Assembly (NCBI RefSeq): GCF_964340395.1
Contig: NC_135555.1
Location: 1,110,001-1,174,000 of the forward strand
DNA from: Glandiceps talaboti
Taxonomy: Eukaryota; Hemichordata; Enteropneusta; Spengelidae
Reading direction: 5' to 3'
DNA: 64,000 nt
The position numbers and the translations under genes are program-made. Below are positions 10,101 through 21,600 of this stretch, one piece after another (within the stretch, counting starts at the first letter, position 1; each line of letters begins with the position of its first letter). The notes below the pieces were generated by a model. That model was given only the letters and a program-made list of their open reading frames with translations, was not told where the DNA came from and did not search any database.

Positions 10101-12872
10101 ATATTAGACATTTGTTGGAACATATATCCAGGAGCTTTTATCATCCCAGGGTACCTTCTAGAATCAATACTGTTGACTTTTGTTCGAATTGGCAAAATGT
10201 CATTTATGAATCAGTATAAATGACTCCAGTTTTTGTTGTAGTAAAACTAGCTGTTCATCCAGCAAATAATATCTTCATTGTAGGCTACAATACTGACAAA
10301 TATTATCTGTAAATATGTCTTAGGTTTCAAAAGTGAATGACAGAAACATATATCCTGAAGATGATGAAGTCAAATTAAGTGAAATACAAATTATGTATTT
10401 CATGCTAACAGAGTGAAATATAAATGTAATGTATTTCTTGCTGATATGCTCGTCATCTATTTTTGAAGTAATATTATTCTTGTGCAGACTAGACTATATT
10501 ATCTAGATTCTAGTTCTTTTTGTCAGTTTTTGTCTACAACATGCTATTTTGTGTGTTATCTAATTCATGACATGTGATGCTGTAGAGCCAGAATGAAATA
10601 TTATACATGTAAACAAAGTAAAAAAATAGAAATTTAATATCTACATGTACATCATCAGTCTAGTTCAATGAATGTCAGGTGTGTTGGTAGAATTACTACT
10701 GATGACAACACAAGGAACTTACAATTTACAATATTTATCTCCATGACTATTGCTACCATAGCGATAAATCTTCATCTCATAAATCATAAATTTGCTAAGT
10801 AGTACAGAGTAAATAATAAGTATGTTACTAGTTATTTGTGCCTTTGTCGTTCACTAGTATTTTATCAGTTTTAGAAAGGCAGAAGTTTTCCTTCCTCTAC
10901 TCAGTAGTTCTAAGAATCTCAAAAAAAACAGAAGTGTTTTTTATTTAAAATCTTTGTGTTTAAATTCAGTGTCTATATTTCTTACCTGTAAGAGTACCAA
11001 CATTTGGTTAATTCTCACAGTACTCATAGATTGTTATCAAGCCAGAGGCACATTTTTTGTTTGTCATCAAGACAGTGATGCTGTATGTCATAGGTTCATG
11101 TACAGAACCAACAGTTTTGTGGCACTCTGTCAATGTTTCATCACAGGGAGCTCTTCAAAAATAAGAGCTATTGCTGTACTCTATACAAATGAATATTAAA
11201 CTTGAATCATGAAAGATTTCAGAGTTGCTATGGAGACAAAACATTTTGTCACTTAAACTCATGTTTTATTCAATATGGCTGCCGCATTGTACTGAAGAAC
11301 ATTTTTGAGATGACGCAGAGTAGGGCAATTCTTTGATGACTGCGCAACCTGAGATTGATTTTCATGTTTTCATGCATGTTCTTCTTTTTCAAAATTTGAA
11401 GAAAAATAAATTTGAAGGTCCTAAGTAACCATGGACTTCAGTTATAAAAGTGAATATGTCCACAGATATTGTTAGAATATTGAATTTGAATGTCTTGACA
11501 AACCAGCAATGGTAATCTTGTAGCCACTATGGACACTGCTTGCTGATGTATACTAGTAGATATGTAATGTTATCTTGTCATTCACTTTTCTCTTCTGTTA
11601 TGTAGTGCACCTTATCTTTCTGTAATGTTGTGTTCTGATGTGTGAAATATGTTTGATTTTTTTCACAGTCAGTGTAAAGCTTATTAAACTAAAAATCGAA
11701 ATATGGCGGCTAAAAATCTTGTATTTTAACCCAGTATGATGCAGTTTTTATGTTTTTGTGGGTTTTTTATTGTTTGTTTTATGTGAATAATACTATGTTT
11801 GAGAAAAATGTACATGTAGTTGATAGTTGTTTTGTTTTTTGAATGTTTTGCACAGATGTATTTTTAGTATTTTTGTAGGATGTATGTGATAATGTGGTCT
11901 AACTCAGACCTGGTATGTATGGAATAGTGATAGCATAGTGTAAAATATGCCATTAAAGGCAGTCTTAAATATGAGAAAAAAGAATTTTGAGACATAAAAA
12001 TGTACATGGTTAGCTGAGTACGTTAAAGTTAAGAATTAAAACTAGTCAATTGTATGTGAAATGATTGACCAACTTAGTGAATGGTGCTGGCAATAGGCAT
12101 TTTAGTGAGTTTGAATTTTTTTGTTGCTAGGTTTTTTTAAATTGTGATTTACTCAGTTTTTGAGCTGTTATGCAATGCTTTGATCAGCAAGTTCTCACTT
12201 TTTAAATGAGATATTATGAATATATAAAATTACATACATATGATAATTCTTATAGTATCAGATTGCTCAATCAGCATCACTTTGTGTGATCACTTTCCCT
12301 TATTTCTAATGGGAGGGCGCTATTTCCTTACTCAGTGGTATAGTCTTATGTACTTCCCAGCATGCAGTCTGGGTATAATATGGAGTACTTCCCAGCATGC
12401 AGTCTGGGTACATTTCTGGTGTACTTCCCAGCACTCAGTCTTGTGGCATATTCCTGGGTACATTTCTAAGCATTCAATATAAAATAAACTTGTAGTGCTT
12501 GGAGATGTAGTGGTTTGGATATTTTGCCTCACAAGTCTGTCCAGTTTTGTAGATAATTTTGATGTTAAAAAGTGAATGAGAATGCTTTATCTGTAGAACT
12601 TCTTTGATGTCTCCTCGTGGACACCGGTTCAACCCTTACAACCTCCCACATCATATATCAACAGTGGTAAAATCCTTCATGGTCCATCTCAGAATTCGTA
12701 GAGCAAGGTGACATCAACTGTACACTATTATAGTGATGTTGTGTGAATCATAGTTACTACAGCTAAAGTTATAGAGCCTGATGAGTTTTCTATTCTGTCT
12801 GGTTTCATTTTTAGGCCATCTGAAGAAAAACTTAAGAAACGGCCGAGACATTCCTCTAAATCCTCCACTTGA
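4166..12872 (+). CDS. PTPN2: PTPN1/PTPN2-type non-receptor tyrosine phosphatase, 3' part
   Basis: This enzyme removes phosphate from phosphotyrosine in receptor kinase and JAK-STAT signalling. Coding exons seen: 4166-4315, 4533-4745, 6017-6193, 6808-7010, then either 8825-9014 (membrane tail) or 12815-12872 (basic tail). Phases agree throughout. The catalytic half shows [16 protein letters not shown], the WPD loop (TTWPDFGLP), the P-loop HCSAGIGRS with its nucleophilic Cys and Arg (exon 4533-4745), and the Q-loop QTPDQLRF (exon 6017-6193). Exon 6808-7010 carries a PPPLPPKK stretch, placed like the SH3-binding site of PTP1B. The first catalytic exons (the KNRYRDV and NDYINAS region) are not visible and should lie left of position 1. 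The tail [10 protein letters not shown] plus a hydrophobic end is closer to vertebrate PTPN2 than PTPN1, but an invertebrate single-copy gene would be co-orthologous to both. The family call is firm; the symbol is less so. Confidence 0.93.
5019..5983 (+). repeat. PTPN2: 22-bp minisatellite in PTPN2 intron, about 44 copies
   Basis: The unit is TGTACACCCACCAAACCTAA plus TA, with TGTGCACC, CCTACTA and CCAACCAAATC variants. It fills most of the intron between exons 4533-4745 and 6017-6193 and ends only about 33 bp before the next exon, close to where the branch point should be. The complementary strand is rich in GG/GGG runs. Confidence 0.96.
7204..7824. mobile_element. TTAA-flanked MITE-like element, about 600 bp
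   Basis: The left end is TTAA followed by AGGGGCTCAAACTCAGTTTAT (from about 7209). The right end, read in reverse, is TTAA followed by AGTGTTACAAGCTGAGTTTAT (to about 7818). The imperfect terminal inverted repeats and TTAA target site suggest a non-autonomous piggyBac-type element in the PTPN2 intron. A related left-end fragment lies at about 20981-21215. No transposase frame is present. Confidence 0.5.
8825..9014 (+). CDS. PTPN2: PTPN2 last exon A: coiled, basic, membrane-anchored tail
   Basis: The exon follows a TTTTTGTACCATCAG acceptor, and its first base completes an AGG codon begun at 7009-7010. It encodes about 62 residues: a highly charged, probably helical Lys/Glu/Arg stretch ([20 protein letters not shown]), then a hydrophobic segment ([20 protein letters not shown]) that ends at the TAA at 9012-9014. 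The layout matches the tail-anchored, ER-resident TC48 form of vertebrate PTPN2. An internal GT at 8939-8940, after AAAG and in the same phase, could act as a weak alternative donor. Confidence 0.9.
9015..12814 (+). other. PTPN2: 3' UTR of the membrane form and intron to the alternative last exon
   Basis: No coding exon is seen. AATAAA at 11405-11410 is a possible poly(A) signal. A few short imperfect repeats occur: TGTTTGTTACTATGGC-type words near 9350-9500 and TACTTCCCAGCATGCAGTCT near 12350-12440. Nothing else stands out. Confidence 0.5.
12815..12872 (+). CDS. PTPN2: PTPN2 alternative last exon B: basic, NLS-like tail
   Basis: A good pyrimidine-rich acceptor (TCTGTCTGGTTTCATTTTTAG) ends at 12814. 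Read in the phase left by the donor at 7011, or by the internal donor at 8939, the exon adds [18 protein letters not shown] and a TGA at 12870-12872. The basic core KLKKRPR resembles the RKRPRLTDT end of the nuclear TC45 isoform of human PTPN2. It replaces the hydrophobic anchor, so the predicted product would be soluble and nuclear. This is inferred from sequence only; no transcript evidence is available here. Confidence 0.6.
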
Positions 12873-15541
12873 AAGCTTTGAAAATCTTAACAATGGTGCA
12901 ATGGGGCAGGAAGATGGTGTCCACCCAGGATTCCCTTGAATATTGTACTGAAGTGCATGCAACGTTTTATTCACTCATACAGTATGAAACAGATGTGTTT
13001 GGTGACTTGTTCTTGAGTTTTAAAAACAAAGGTTCACCCACTTACATGTAGTGATTTCCTGTGCTAATATGTGCACCATTGTAGATTTCCACTGCTGAGG
13101 TATTTCCAAATTTGCAATACAATTAACAGTATCTGAATAACGAAATAAGCTACACTACTGACAATAATGTTTGTAACCTTGGCAACCTAGGCACCCCTAA
13201 CTACACAAGGAAAGGTATACGTCATTCTAACACAGTGGACAGTAACATCTGGCGATTTATTAATGTAATGCTGTAATGAAATATTTGTTAGTCTGACAAT
13301 ACACAATTGTGTAAATTGCAAATGCAGTGATTCTTGCACATATGAGAAATATTCCTAATCCTGTGTGATGTAAGAAAAAACACATTTTTGTCAAATTTTG
13401 TAAACTACACTTGGCATACTATAACTATGTATGTGTAAAACGAACTGAAGTCATTGATGGGTATATTCACTGCCTTGATGTTGTAATGTTATTTTTACCT
13501 AACCTTTTGAGTGTAGAGTTATGACTAGCAGAATTCAAATAAGTTCAAGCCATTCTACATGCTGAATCACACAACCACTGATCCTTGAATATTCTTCTTT
13601 GATTTGCAAAACAAAATTCCGACAACATAGCCATACCATATCCAGTGGGTTACATTTTTTTCTGTTCTTGTGAACAATAAGTGCAGCTGTAAATCAAGAC
13701 AGTTTGACAAATGGTGATAATAAGAACAGTTGAATGGTTACTTGCACTCAAGATATGTGACCATCGACTCTGTTGATCTGAAATTTGTCTTTTGTCCTAT
13801 TTGAATATACACCAACTCAAAATATGCTATCCACATTTGTGTGTTGCATTGTGTGGAAAGCATTAGTTGTGAAGATGTTTCCATGTATAAAGAACTTGTA
13901 TGTTTATTTTTAGCTAAACCCTAAAAAAAACTAAGACTTTTGAATACTGCCTATATCCTCCAGGTGGTCAAAGTATGCTAAAATATAAATGGCATATGTA
14001 CCAGATGGACAACTTATACAGTATATATATAAGACTAAGTCAGTAATATAATGTTGATAACCTTTGACCTCACTATGTTGTAGAGTATCCATTCAAGTTA
14101 TCAAGTTTTGTGTTGTCATTTGAGTCCACAGAGTGCACATTTGTCAGCTTTCCTTTTTTTTTTAAAAATGTTCACACTATTGACTTGAAAATGAAATCAT
14201 TAATTCTTTTGAAAAGTGAATTTTAGACTGATAGTGTTCTGTACACGGTTTAAAGAATTTTCTTTTTGTTAAATGCCATCATGATGAAAAAACACTTCTT
14301 GTTATTGGACAAAACATAAAAGATTGGATGGTTCTCGTGACTCAATGTAAAGAATTCAAAACTTGGCAACTTTCAGAAATGGTGTACGTATAAACATAGA
14401 ATATGAAACAAAAAAGTCATGTTATACCTCAGTTTTAATTTTCACAACTTAGTGATTAAACATTGATTCATTTTGAATAAAATAAATTCAAGTATATTAT
14501 TGACTTGCTTATTTTGTTTTGATTGGACAAAACATGCATGTTATATTAAACACCGAACTCATCAAATACTGATCAATACAAACTTAAAAACAATGAATGC
14601 TATGTAGACACAGAACTCGTCAGATGTCATTATGGCAAAAAAATACAGTATTGTTTTGTTACTTTACATGTTGTTATCTAGGCTAAGATATCTGATGTCA
14701 TTCAGCCCTAACCAGTTCTTGTCTGACAGAGTGCTGGCTGATAGGTTGACATAACATATCATATCTTACTTCTATTTTTGAATGGTAATAATTCATACCA
14801 ACTGTCTGTATTGCACACATTCACTGTAAAATTGTTTTGTTATGTTATACCACAATTCTTTGTACCTGAATTGAAATATTGTCTCCTAGATGGAAAATAA
14901 CAACTTTTCCTTTTTTGGTCAGCAAAATAAAAAATCCAAACTAATCTTCATTAATAAAGTAAATAATAAGATAGAAGAATAATTTGATATAGTTTGTACA
15001 AAAGGTTCTGATACACAAAAAAAAAGGCTTCTCATAGTAATGATATACTGTGCCATGATGGTAGTTGTTGAGTTGTTACCCCAAATACAATGCAATAATC
15101 AGTGGTTTGATCCTATAACACTATATTCAGGTGACAAGAGTTGCATTCTGTCACATTCTGTGTTTGTAGCACATGTACATGTATTTCAATATTAGAACAA
15201 ATGTGTACACAGAAATAGAAACAACTATTTTCATCCAATTATTGGAAAGTATTCACTGAAAGTATAATAGAAATGAGAACACTGGATCAGATCCAAAGTA
15301 GTTGTATGTGGCAAGTTAGTTTGCAATGAAATTTGTCAAATCTTGTATACAATGTGAGGATAATTCATTCTACAAGTTGAATAAAAGATATACATGTATT
15401 GTAAACCAATGAGTTGTGTGGTGTATAGAAAATGGACTTTGAACTGAAGTATGATAGTGATCAATGAATATCAAGTATGAATATAGGCCACTAGAGCTAG
15501 AAATGTATGCAATGTATATGCCATCAACTGTTGGTTTACGT
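12873..15541 (+). other. Non-coding, probably 3' UTR of the PTPN2 basic-tail form
   Basis: No exon-like frames are seen. AATAAA occurs at 14476-14481, with further copies near 14930 and 14950, which would suit the end of a long 3' UTR. Otherwise AT-rich unique sequence. Confidence 0.4.
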
Positions 15542-15709
15542 TGGCTTGTTAGTGCCATTAGGTGATTTTTGAATTTCGGACAGTTTCACTTGTGAACTCT
15601 TCAGTTGATTTTCAATTTCCTAAACTGAAAATGTGTAAAATAAAAAATAAAAAAGAAACAAATTGAAGACATCAGAAATTCAAAATCACCCAATGGCACT
15701 AACAAGCCA
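15542..15709. mobile_element. 168-bp foldback (palindromic) element
   Basis: The left arm (from 15542, TGGCTTGTTAGTGCCATTAG) and right arm (to 15709, CATTGGCACTAACAAGCCA-type complement) form a near-perfect inverted repeat of about 35 bp. The gap is about 96 bp, with a weaker inner dyad (ATTTTCA / TGAAAAT). It is probably a small MITE or foldback element. I could not define a target-site duplication. Confidence 0.65.
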
Positions 15710-16900
15710 CCACAGTTGCTTGGTTTTAATGTGAGTATGGTATGTCTGTCCATAGACCCTACACAAAAGGGTCTATATTTGGTCTATGGTTTGTCATCAG
15801 TGGTAGGGTTTGATACCAACTACCAGTACAATTAATGGTCATGTAAACAGAATAGATGTGGTCTGGTGTAAACTTGTGACAGCTGTGTGATCCATGTATT
15901 GTATGCAAAACCATGTTTATCCAATGTAAACAATTGTTACTGATACAATTTGAATATGACAACACACACATGTTCAGATCATAGATGTCCACATGGATTG
16001 ATTAGTCTGTTCTAGGATGAACAGAGTACACATTCACATTGTTGGTATTAATGAATATTTATAAAATAGTACCATCAACAGTGTCTGTTCCCATAAATGA
16101 TACAGACAAGGTGACTAATGTAAACAGGTTTTAGTGCCCGACAGTAACAGTGCCCCTCTGGAGTTTGTGTCCTCTCCTCCCCCTACAATAGTTCCTAGTT
16201 CCTAGTTTAGCTACTGATACTATTTGGGTACAACACACATGTTCAGATTGACTTAAATGGAGTTGAAGTATAATGCACCCACAGTGATTTATGGATTTAA
16301 TTACCTATTCAAGGATGGTCCTAGTACAAAACATTTGTGTTATTCCAAAACTAATGTCACCATTGTCTGTTCCTGTAAACATCACCCTGAGTGACTCCTG
16401 TAAATGATATTATCGAAACAGAAATTCATAATGAAGCTGCATAAAATTAACATTAATGAAAATTAGGAATGATAATGTTGGTATATGGTGAATTGTGATT
16501 TTATGCATCATATAAATCATATCATTACAGTCTACTGTTTTACTTTTTACTGAGATTGTATATTGTAATGCATTGGTATTATTGATTCTATTGTTTCCCT
16601 CAAAATTTATGAAGTTCAAATTTCTTTCTAATAAGCTGCACAATCTCAAAGATACTGATACAGATGTTGCATTCCAAGTTTACTTGACTGATAGTTTTAT
16701 TATTGTAAATATACAAGTATACAAAGACAAGTCAAGGTTACATTTGCATAGGTAGATATTTATTGCATTCCTTTTGTATCAGGGGGCCTAGGGCTCACTA
16801 AAAATGTTAGGAGCATCACTAAGAAAAAAATTAAAATACATACACTACTAAAAAGACGAGTAAAAAACAGATAGACAGGAATAAAAACAAAATAAACCAA
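15710..16900. other. Non-coding intergenic sequence
   Basis: AT-rich sequence with no exon-like frame. A short dyad (TAGACCCT / AGGGTCTA) occurs near 15755-15775. The right part may include the 3' tail of the adjacent minus-strand LINE fragment. Confidence 0.4.
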
Positions 16901-17890
16901 AGTGAGGTAAGAATATTGTCAGAAAATGTAATGGCTAAACTATTCTATTAGATTTAACAAAATCTTTTCTGTTTTCAATTGCTTCAATAAGGTATTGTTT
17001 GACAAGTTTATCTATTTGTTTACATATAGACTCATTGTAGTCTTTCATATTATCTCCTATAAATAAACAGAGTAGTTCTTTCCCTTGTTTAAAATCTTGA
17101 TATAAGTTCAACTCTTTATTGTTGAGTAATAATTCTTCTGTTCCTTTCATTAAGATCTGTCCATGTGTAGAATGGCTTTCACATGTAAAAAGAAAGTGTT
17201 CAAGTGTCTTATCAGCTTTTCCATAATAAGGACATGTACAATCATCATTATAATTTTCCCATTTTCTCTTTTCATATGCAAGACCGGGAGAATATGATCT
17301 CACCTTAAATTTCAATTGCGACCCTTTAAAATTAGTGAAAGATTTAAGAAACACTTCTTGTTCTAAAGTTGTTTTAAATTTACAGTAATGGGTAAGGCTA
17401 GATTTTTATGTCATGTTTTCTTTCCATTTGAGCTCATCATTTTTAAATATGATATGTTTGATTCTATTGTCTGAAAGAGTTTGAATTTGGTCTTTATCAA
17501 TATTAAGGTGTATTAATACATTATTTACAGTTTTTGGCCAATTCCAGGACAGTTTTGTCATATTTCTTTCAGATTCTTCACTAATGGAATTGAGATGGTT
17601 AAAGACACATTTAGTCCATCGTGATTCATCTAAATTACAAAGTCTTTTAAAGTACTTTAATCTCAACAAATTAAATCTACTTGACATTGTGTTCCAGCCA
17701 AGGTCACCCAGAACTGCTTCATTTGCAGTATATCTACATGCTTTTAATATAAATTTTCCCACTGTATGTTGCATTTTTTCAAAACAGTCCATATCAGTTT
17801 GACTAAGTCATTTAATATGAGTAATTCACCTGCATATTCAAGTGCAGGACGCAGTATGTGGTTCCATAAAGACAGACCATATGCCTTTCA
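16901..17890 (-). mobile_element. LINE (non-LTR retrotransposon) fragment, end of reverse transcriptase ORF
   Basis: The minus strand encodes a degraded C-terminal part of a LINE ORF2. Near 17890-17800 it reads LWNHILRPALEYAGELL, like the RPxLEYGAEIW region after the RT palm. Then 17792-17406 gives MDCFEKMQHTVGKFILKACR and LGDLGWNTMSSRFNLLRLKYF, and 17354-16935 gives CTCPYYGKADKTLEHFLFTC, the degenerate Cys/His cluster seen in CR1/jockey-like elements. A frameshift separates the first two parts, and one in-frame stop (17406-17408) separates the last two. The endonuclease and RT core are absent, so it is a dead 5'-truncated copy. I cannot fix the clade. Confidence 0.75.
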
Positions 17891-18460
17891 AATTGTTGTT
17901 TATAGCCCCTTTAGTTAACCCCTTCCATTTGATTGTCTGTACCTGCCAACGAGTAGTCAAGCTGGTGATCGGAATAAACTAGATGTAACAAAGAAACTCG
18001 TATCGGGATGTTCTTCTTGCTGTAATCTTTGCCCTTAGCCTTAGACTGTCTTTTGTTGTGCTACTGTGGTATAGCTTTTGTCATGCATGGACACACAAAA
18101 CCATAGACCCAGGGACTAGCTCTACGACGTGTCGCTTACTAGCTTCTATGTACTTGTGACCGGGCCTGTGACCTCTAATGACCCCGGTTTTCAATATCGG
18201 AACATATTTTCGTATTGTTAGCCAATCAGTGTCCCTCATCTGACACACCTCCGCTTTGCCTCTGCACACAAAAATACATGTAGTAAGGCGCTGTAATCTA
18301 TTCAAGAATTACTGCCATTTCTATGGGGCGATTTTCATTAGTGATATATATTTTACCAGTGATAGTTTTTAATTGTTAAATTTGTGGAATTATGATTAAA
18401 ATAAAGCTGAAAAAAATGTTGATGCTACGCTAAATATAGTTCTTCTAGCGGAAGGATAAA
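17891..18460. promoter_or_regulatory. PCK2: Likely promoter region of PCK
   Basis: This stretch upstream of PCK exon 1 has visibly more CpG and GC than its surroundings and no convincing coding frame. It has a CCAAT box (18222-18226, in GCCAATCAGT) and a DR4-type nuclear-receptor site on the minus strand. A transcription start somewhere around 18.3-18.6 kb is inferred from the splice donor at 18666. Confidence 0.45.
18169..18184 (-). promoter_or_regulatory. DR4-type nuclear receptor half-site pair
   Basis: On the plus strand the sequence is TGACCT-CTAA-TGACCC, that is GGGTCA-TTAG-AGGTCA on the minus strand. This is a direct repeat with a 4-bp spacer, the arrangement used by thyroid-hormone and LXR-type receptors with RXR. 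It is 453 bp upstream of the PCK start codon. Function is not shown by sequence. Confidence 0.4.
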
Positions 18461-18667
18461 ATGACGATGATGTGTTCTGCCCTGACCTTTGTCGACGTTG
18501 AAGCCCTGGGAACTTTCCGAGTCACGTCTGCTGTCTTCGAAGAAGGCTATCGTGGAGGCCGGGTTGGAACTGCGAAATTTGTCGGGGTTTTACTATTTTT
18601 GAAAATTCACCGCACTTATAGAAGTCTACAACCAAAATGTCGTCTCTATGTGCGAATTTTTTGAGGT
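18461..18667 (+). other. Upstream ORF overlapping the PCK start codon
   Basis: An ATG at 18461 opens a 67-codon frame that stops just inside the first PCK intron (TGA at 18662-18664), out of frame with the PCK ATG at 18637. If transcription starts upstream of 18461, this frame would overlap and could dampen PCK translation. If the start lies between 18461 and 18637, it is irrelevant. I cannot tell which. Confidence 0.3.
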
Positions 18668-21600
18668 AAGTATTTGCCACTGCCCCGGTAGAAATGTATC
18701 AGTGTATTTCTGACATAAAGCAGTGTCGTATGCTATGAAATGATGATATCGAACTGTATTTTTTGCTCTGCACAAGCTTAGACGTTTTCACAAGTCAAAA
18801 TTAACGTCCAAGTTATAGTAACGGATTAAATATATCGTTAAGAAACTAATCATCGTTGTACATAGAGATAGAAAATTCAGCAGTGAAGGCGATCCAGTGA
18901 GGACAGCTTGGTAGGGTCATGTGAATGTCACCTTCATTTGTTTGTCTGCACGTAGACCGGTTCAAATACTTGTCAAGTAAGAGTTGTTCTGCTTCATATG
19001 CAATTACTTCTTACATATGTAATTTAGACAAGGAATCAGATCTTGTATATTTCTGTGGAGACGTTGGGACCTTTTTGTCTATTTATAGCAAAAAACAAAC
19101 CATTAATGTCCTGTCTGAAATCATCCATCCATTACATTTACAATAGAAACAATTCATTCAATATAATCCTTGTTTACTGATATTCACAGTGACTTGCAGT
19201 TCGAATGTCTTTAGACAAAATAATACCAAGAGAGTAATGTATACTGGTTTCAAAAGTTAGAAATACAGTGTATTTATATTGTATAGCCCTTTAGGCTTTA
19301 CAATAAGAAGACTTGCTTTCAAAATAATTTACAAAATATCTGGCAATCTACTTAAACTTTCGACCTCGCTTGTAAGTCTACAACACATCCATGATCTGGA
19401 TTTGCACAAAAAACAGAGCTGCCTTGCTCCATTTCTTCTCCACTGCCTATGCTTGCACAAATGTTAGAACATCTATGGGTGTGTTGTTCATGCATCTGAA
19501 GGACAATTGGTTTCCATAGGTCTATTGTTTGACACAACAATTATACTAAGGTGTCATTGATATCTTCCCTTCATTCAAGTTGTCAGACTATAAAGAATAG
19601 TTATATGTAGATCACACCACAGTTGTGAATTATTGGTCCATGGACAGAATGATTTTGGCATGTCTCTTGTCCAGTGATTTGTTCAACAAACCTAGAAGAT
19701 GCATTCTCCTTGCAATGGAAATCCATTGTAAACATGTAGGGATAGCATGGTATTAAATTCAAAGAAATTAAAAGTTTATATTGAGACATTTTGGGGGCAT
19801 TTCTCATAAAGTGCAATTTAGTTATATGATTTATCTATCCATCCACTTTTCATTCATTCATTCAGTCATTCATTCATTTATTAAACATTTGATGTTGACC
19901 CAGTATTTATCACTGCTGATATGATTAAGTATTAACATATGACATCTAATTCACAACCATATGGTACATTGGCTAAAGGATAAGCAGATAAATACAATGA
20001 TGTCCAATTATCAGGAGAATTTTTTTTTTAACCTGGGGGTTCTTTTGTAAGGTGTATATTCATAGATGCAAATGTGAAATACTAGTACTTGTGTATTGCA
20101 TGCAGTGTTGCAGCCGGAGGTTTTTTTTTTGGTCATTTGACACATATTTTTTGGACCTGACCCACAATTTTGGAAGTGACGGGTCACAGATGACCCACAC
20201 TAAAATTGTGTGCAAATATGTTTAGCAACATGACCACACCTATAGCAACAGCTAAATGATCGTGTATATTGCATAGATACCAACAGGGTTGGATAGGCAA
20301 CTGCATAATCATTCAGCAAATATCTAGCATGGATAAACATGTGGGTAAATATTTTTAAAAACTGTATAGCTGTGCTACAACGCTATTGCCGCTTTTTTTT
20401 ATAATGTCCCAAAAAATTTATGATGACCCAGAAAAATGAAAGTCTCAGGACACTATGTCCCTCTCTTTCAAAATGCTGGCTGCAACACTGATTGCATGTA
20501 ACAGTAAGTAGACATTATAAACTATAATGACTAGGTGTAAAGTTGTTAATATATAGGTGAACTTTTAAGTTTTCTAAGAGCAACGTGATATTAGTCAAAC
20601 TGAACAGTATGAAATGATAGAGTAAAGATCCAGACATACAATTATCATTATGAGTGAGTAACTGCTTGATTTTCTTATTTTGATTTTACAGGCGGTCCAA
20701 TGGGCTGATTAAGACTGCACTTGATTCAAATCGTGTCTACAGACATCCATATATATTAACAACACATGTGAGAGCAATATCGGTGATACATGGTAACCTG
20801 GACAGTCTCCAGCCTTCCGTCAAAGATTTTATTATGAAAAATGTAGAAATGTGTAAACCAGACAAACTGTACATCTGTGATGGGTCACAAGCAGAAAACA
20901 AAAATCTTACAAAACAGCTCCAAGAAGCTGGTGTCTTGAAACCAATCAAGAAATTGGAGAACTGGTATGTGATGATTTTATTAAATAAAGGGAACCAAGC
21001 TGAGTTTTTATGCTTTGGGGCATAATTTTTTATACATGTGTCAAAACGTATATGTAGTATTCTACTTACTGACACATACTTACAATCACTTACAATTGAT
21101 TGAACTCAAACCTGGCATCAGACGTAACTTATTAAAAAACTCAGTGATGTAAACTATAACACATTAAAAAATGTCCAGGAAACCCATCCTATGCAATGAA
21201 CTGTTCTACCTATTAGAATGAGAAACTACATGGCAGTTGTGTTTGTCTTTTTCCTGTTTATTCTGTACAACCTTGTTAATGTTGTTAACCTTGTTAATGG
21301 ATTAGAACTATAAAGTTACTTTCTATGCCAACATGGCAATTCTAACCTTGGTTTCTTGGAAAAGAATGAATGTATTGCATCATCTCCTGTTGTTGCTGAG
21401 GCTGCCATATACAGTAGTACCAACTTATTGCCATTTATCATGAACTGCTGCACTTCAGAAGGGAGGCAGCTGTAGATATTGCTGGCAGGTAGAAATGATT
21501 TACCTGTTGTTTGTGTCAGCTGGATACAGTGTAATATTAGATACTTGGGGTATAATGTAATATTTTAATAGTAAACACCAAAGTGTAGTAGACTGAGAAT

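Noticed and set aside
12714-12974. 86-codon minus-strand frame
   Set aside because: Antisense to the alternative PTPN2 last exon, which has the better splice and family evidence.
17584-17802. 72-codon plus-strand frame
   Set aside because: Shadow of the minus-strand LINE fragment.
18081-18305. 74-codon minus-strand frame in the PCK promoter region
   Set aside because: No recognisable motif; better explained by the locally higher GC of a promoter.
20768-21025. PCK exon 2 frame running into the intron to a stop at 21023, with a nearby AATAAA
   Set aside because: The donor at 20965 and the perfect phase into exon 3 explain the exon; intronic polyadenylation is possible but unsupported.
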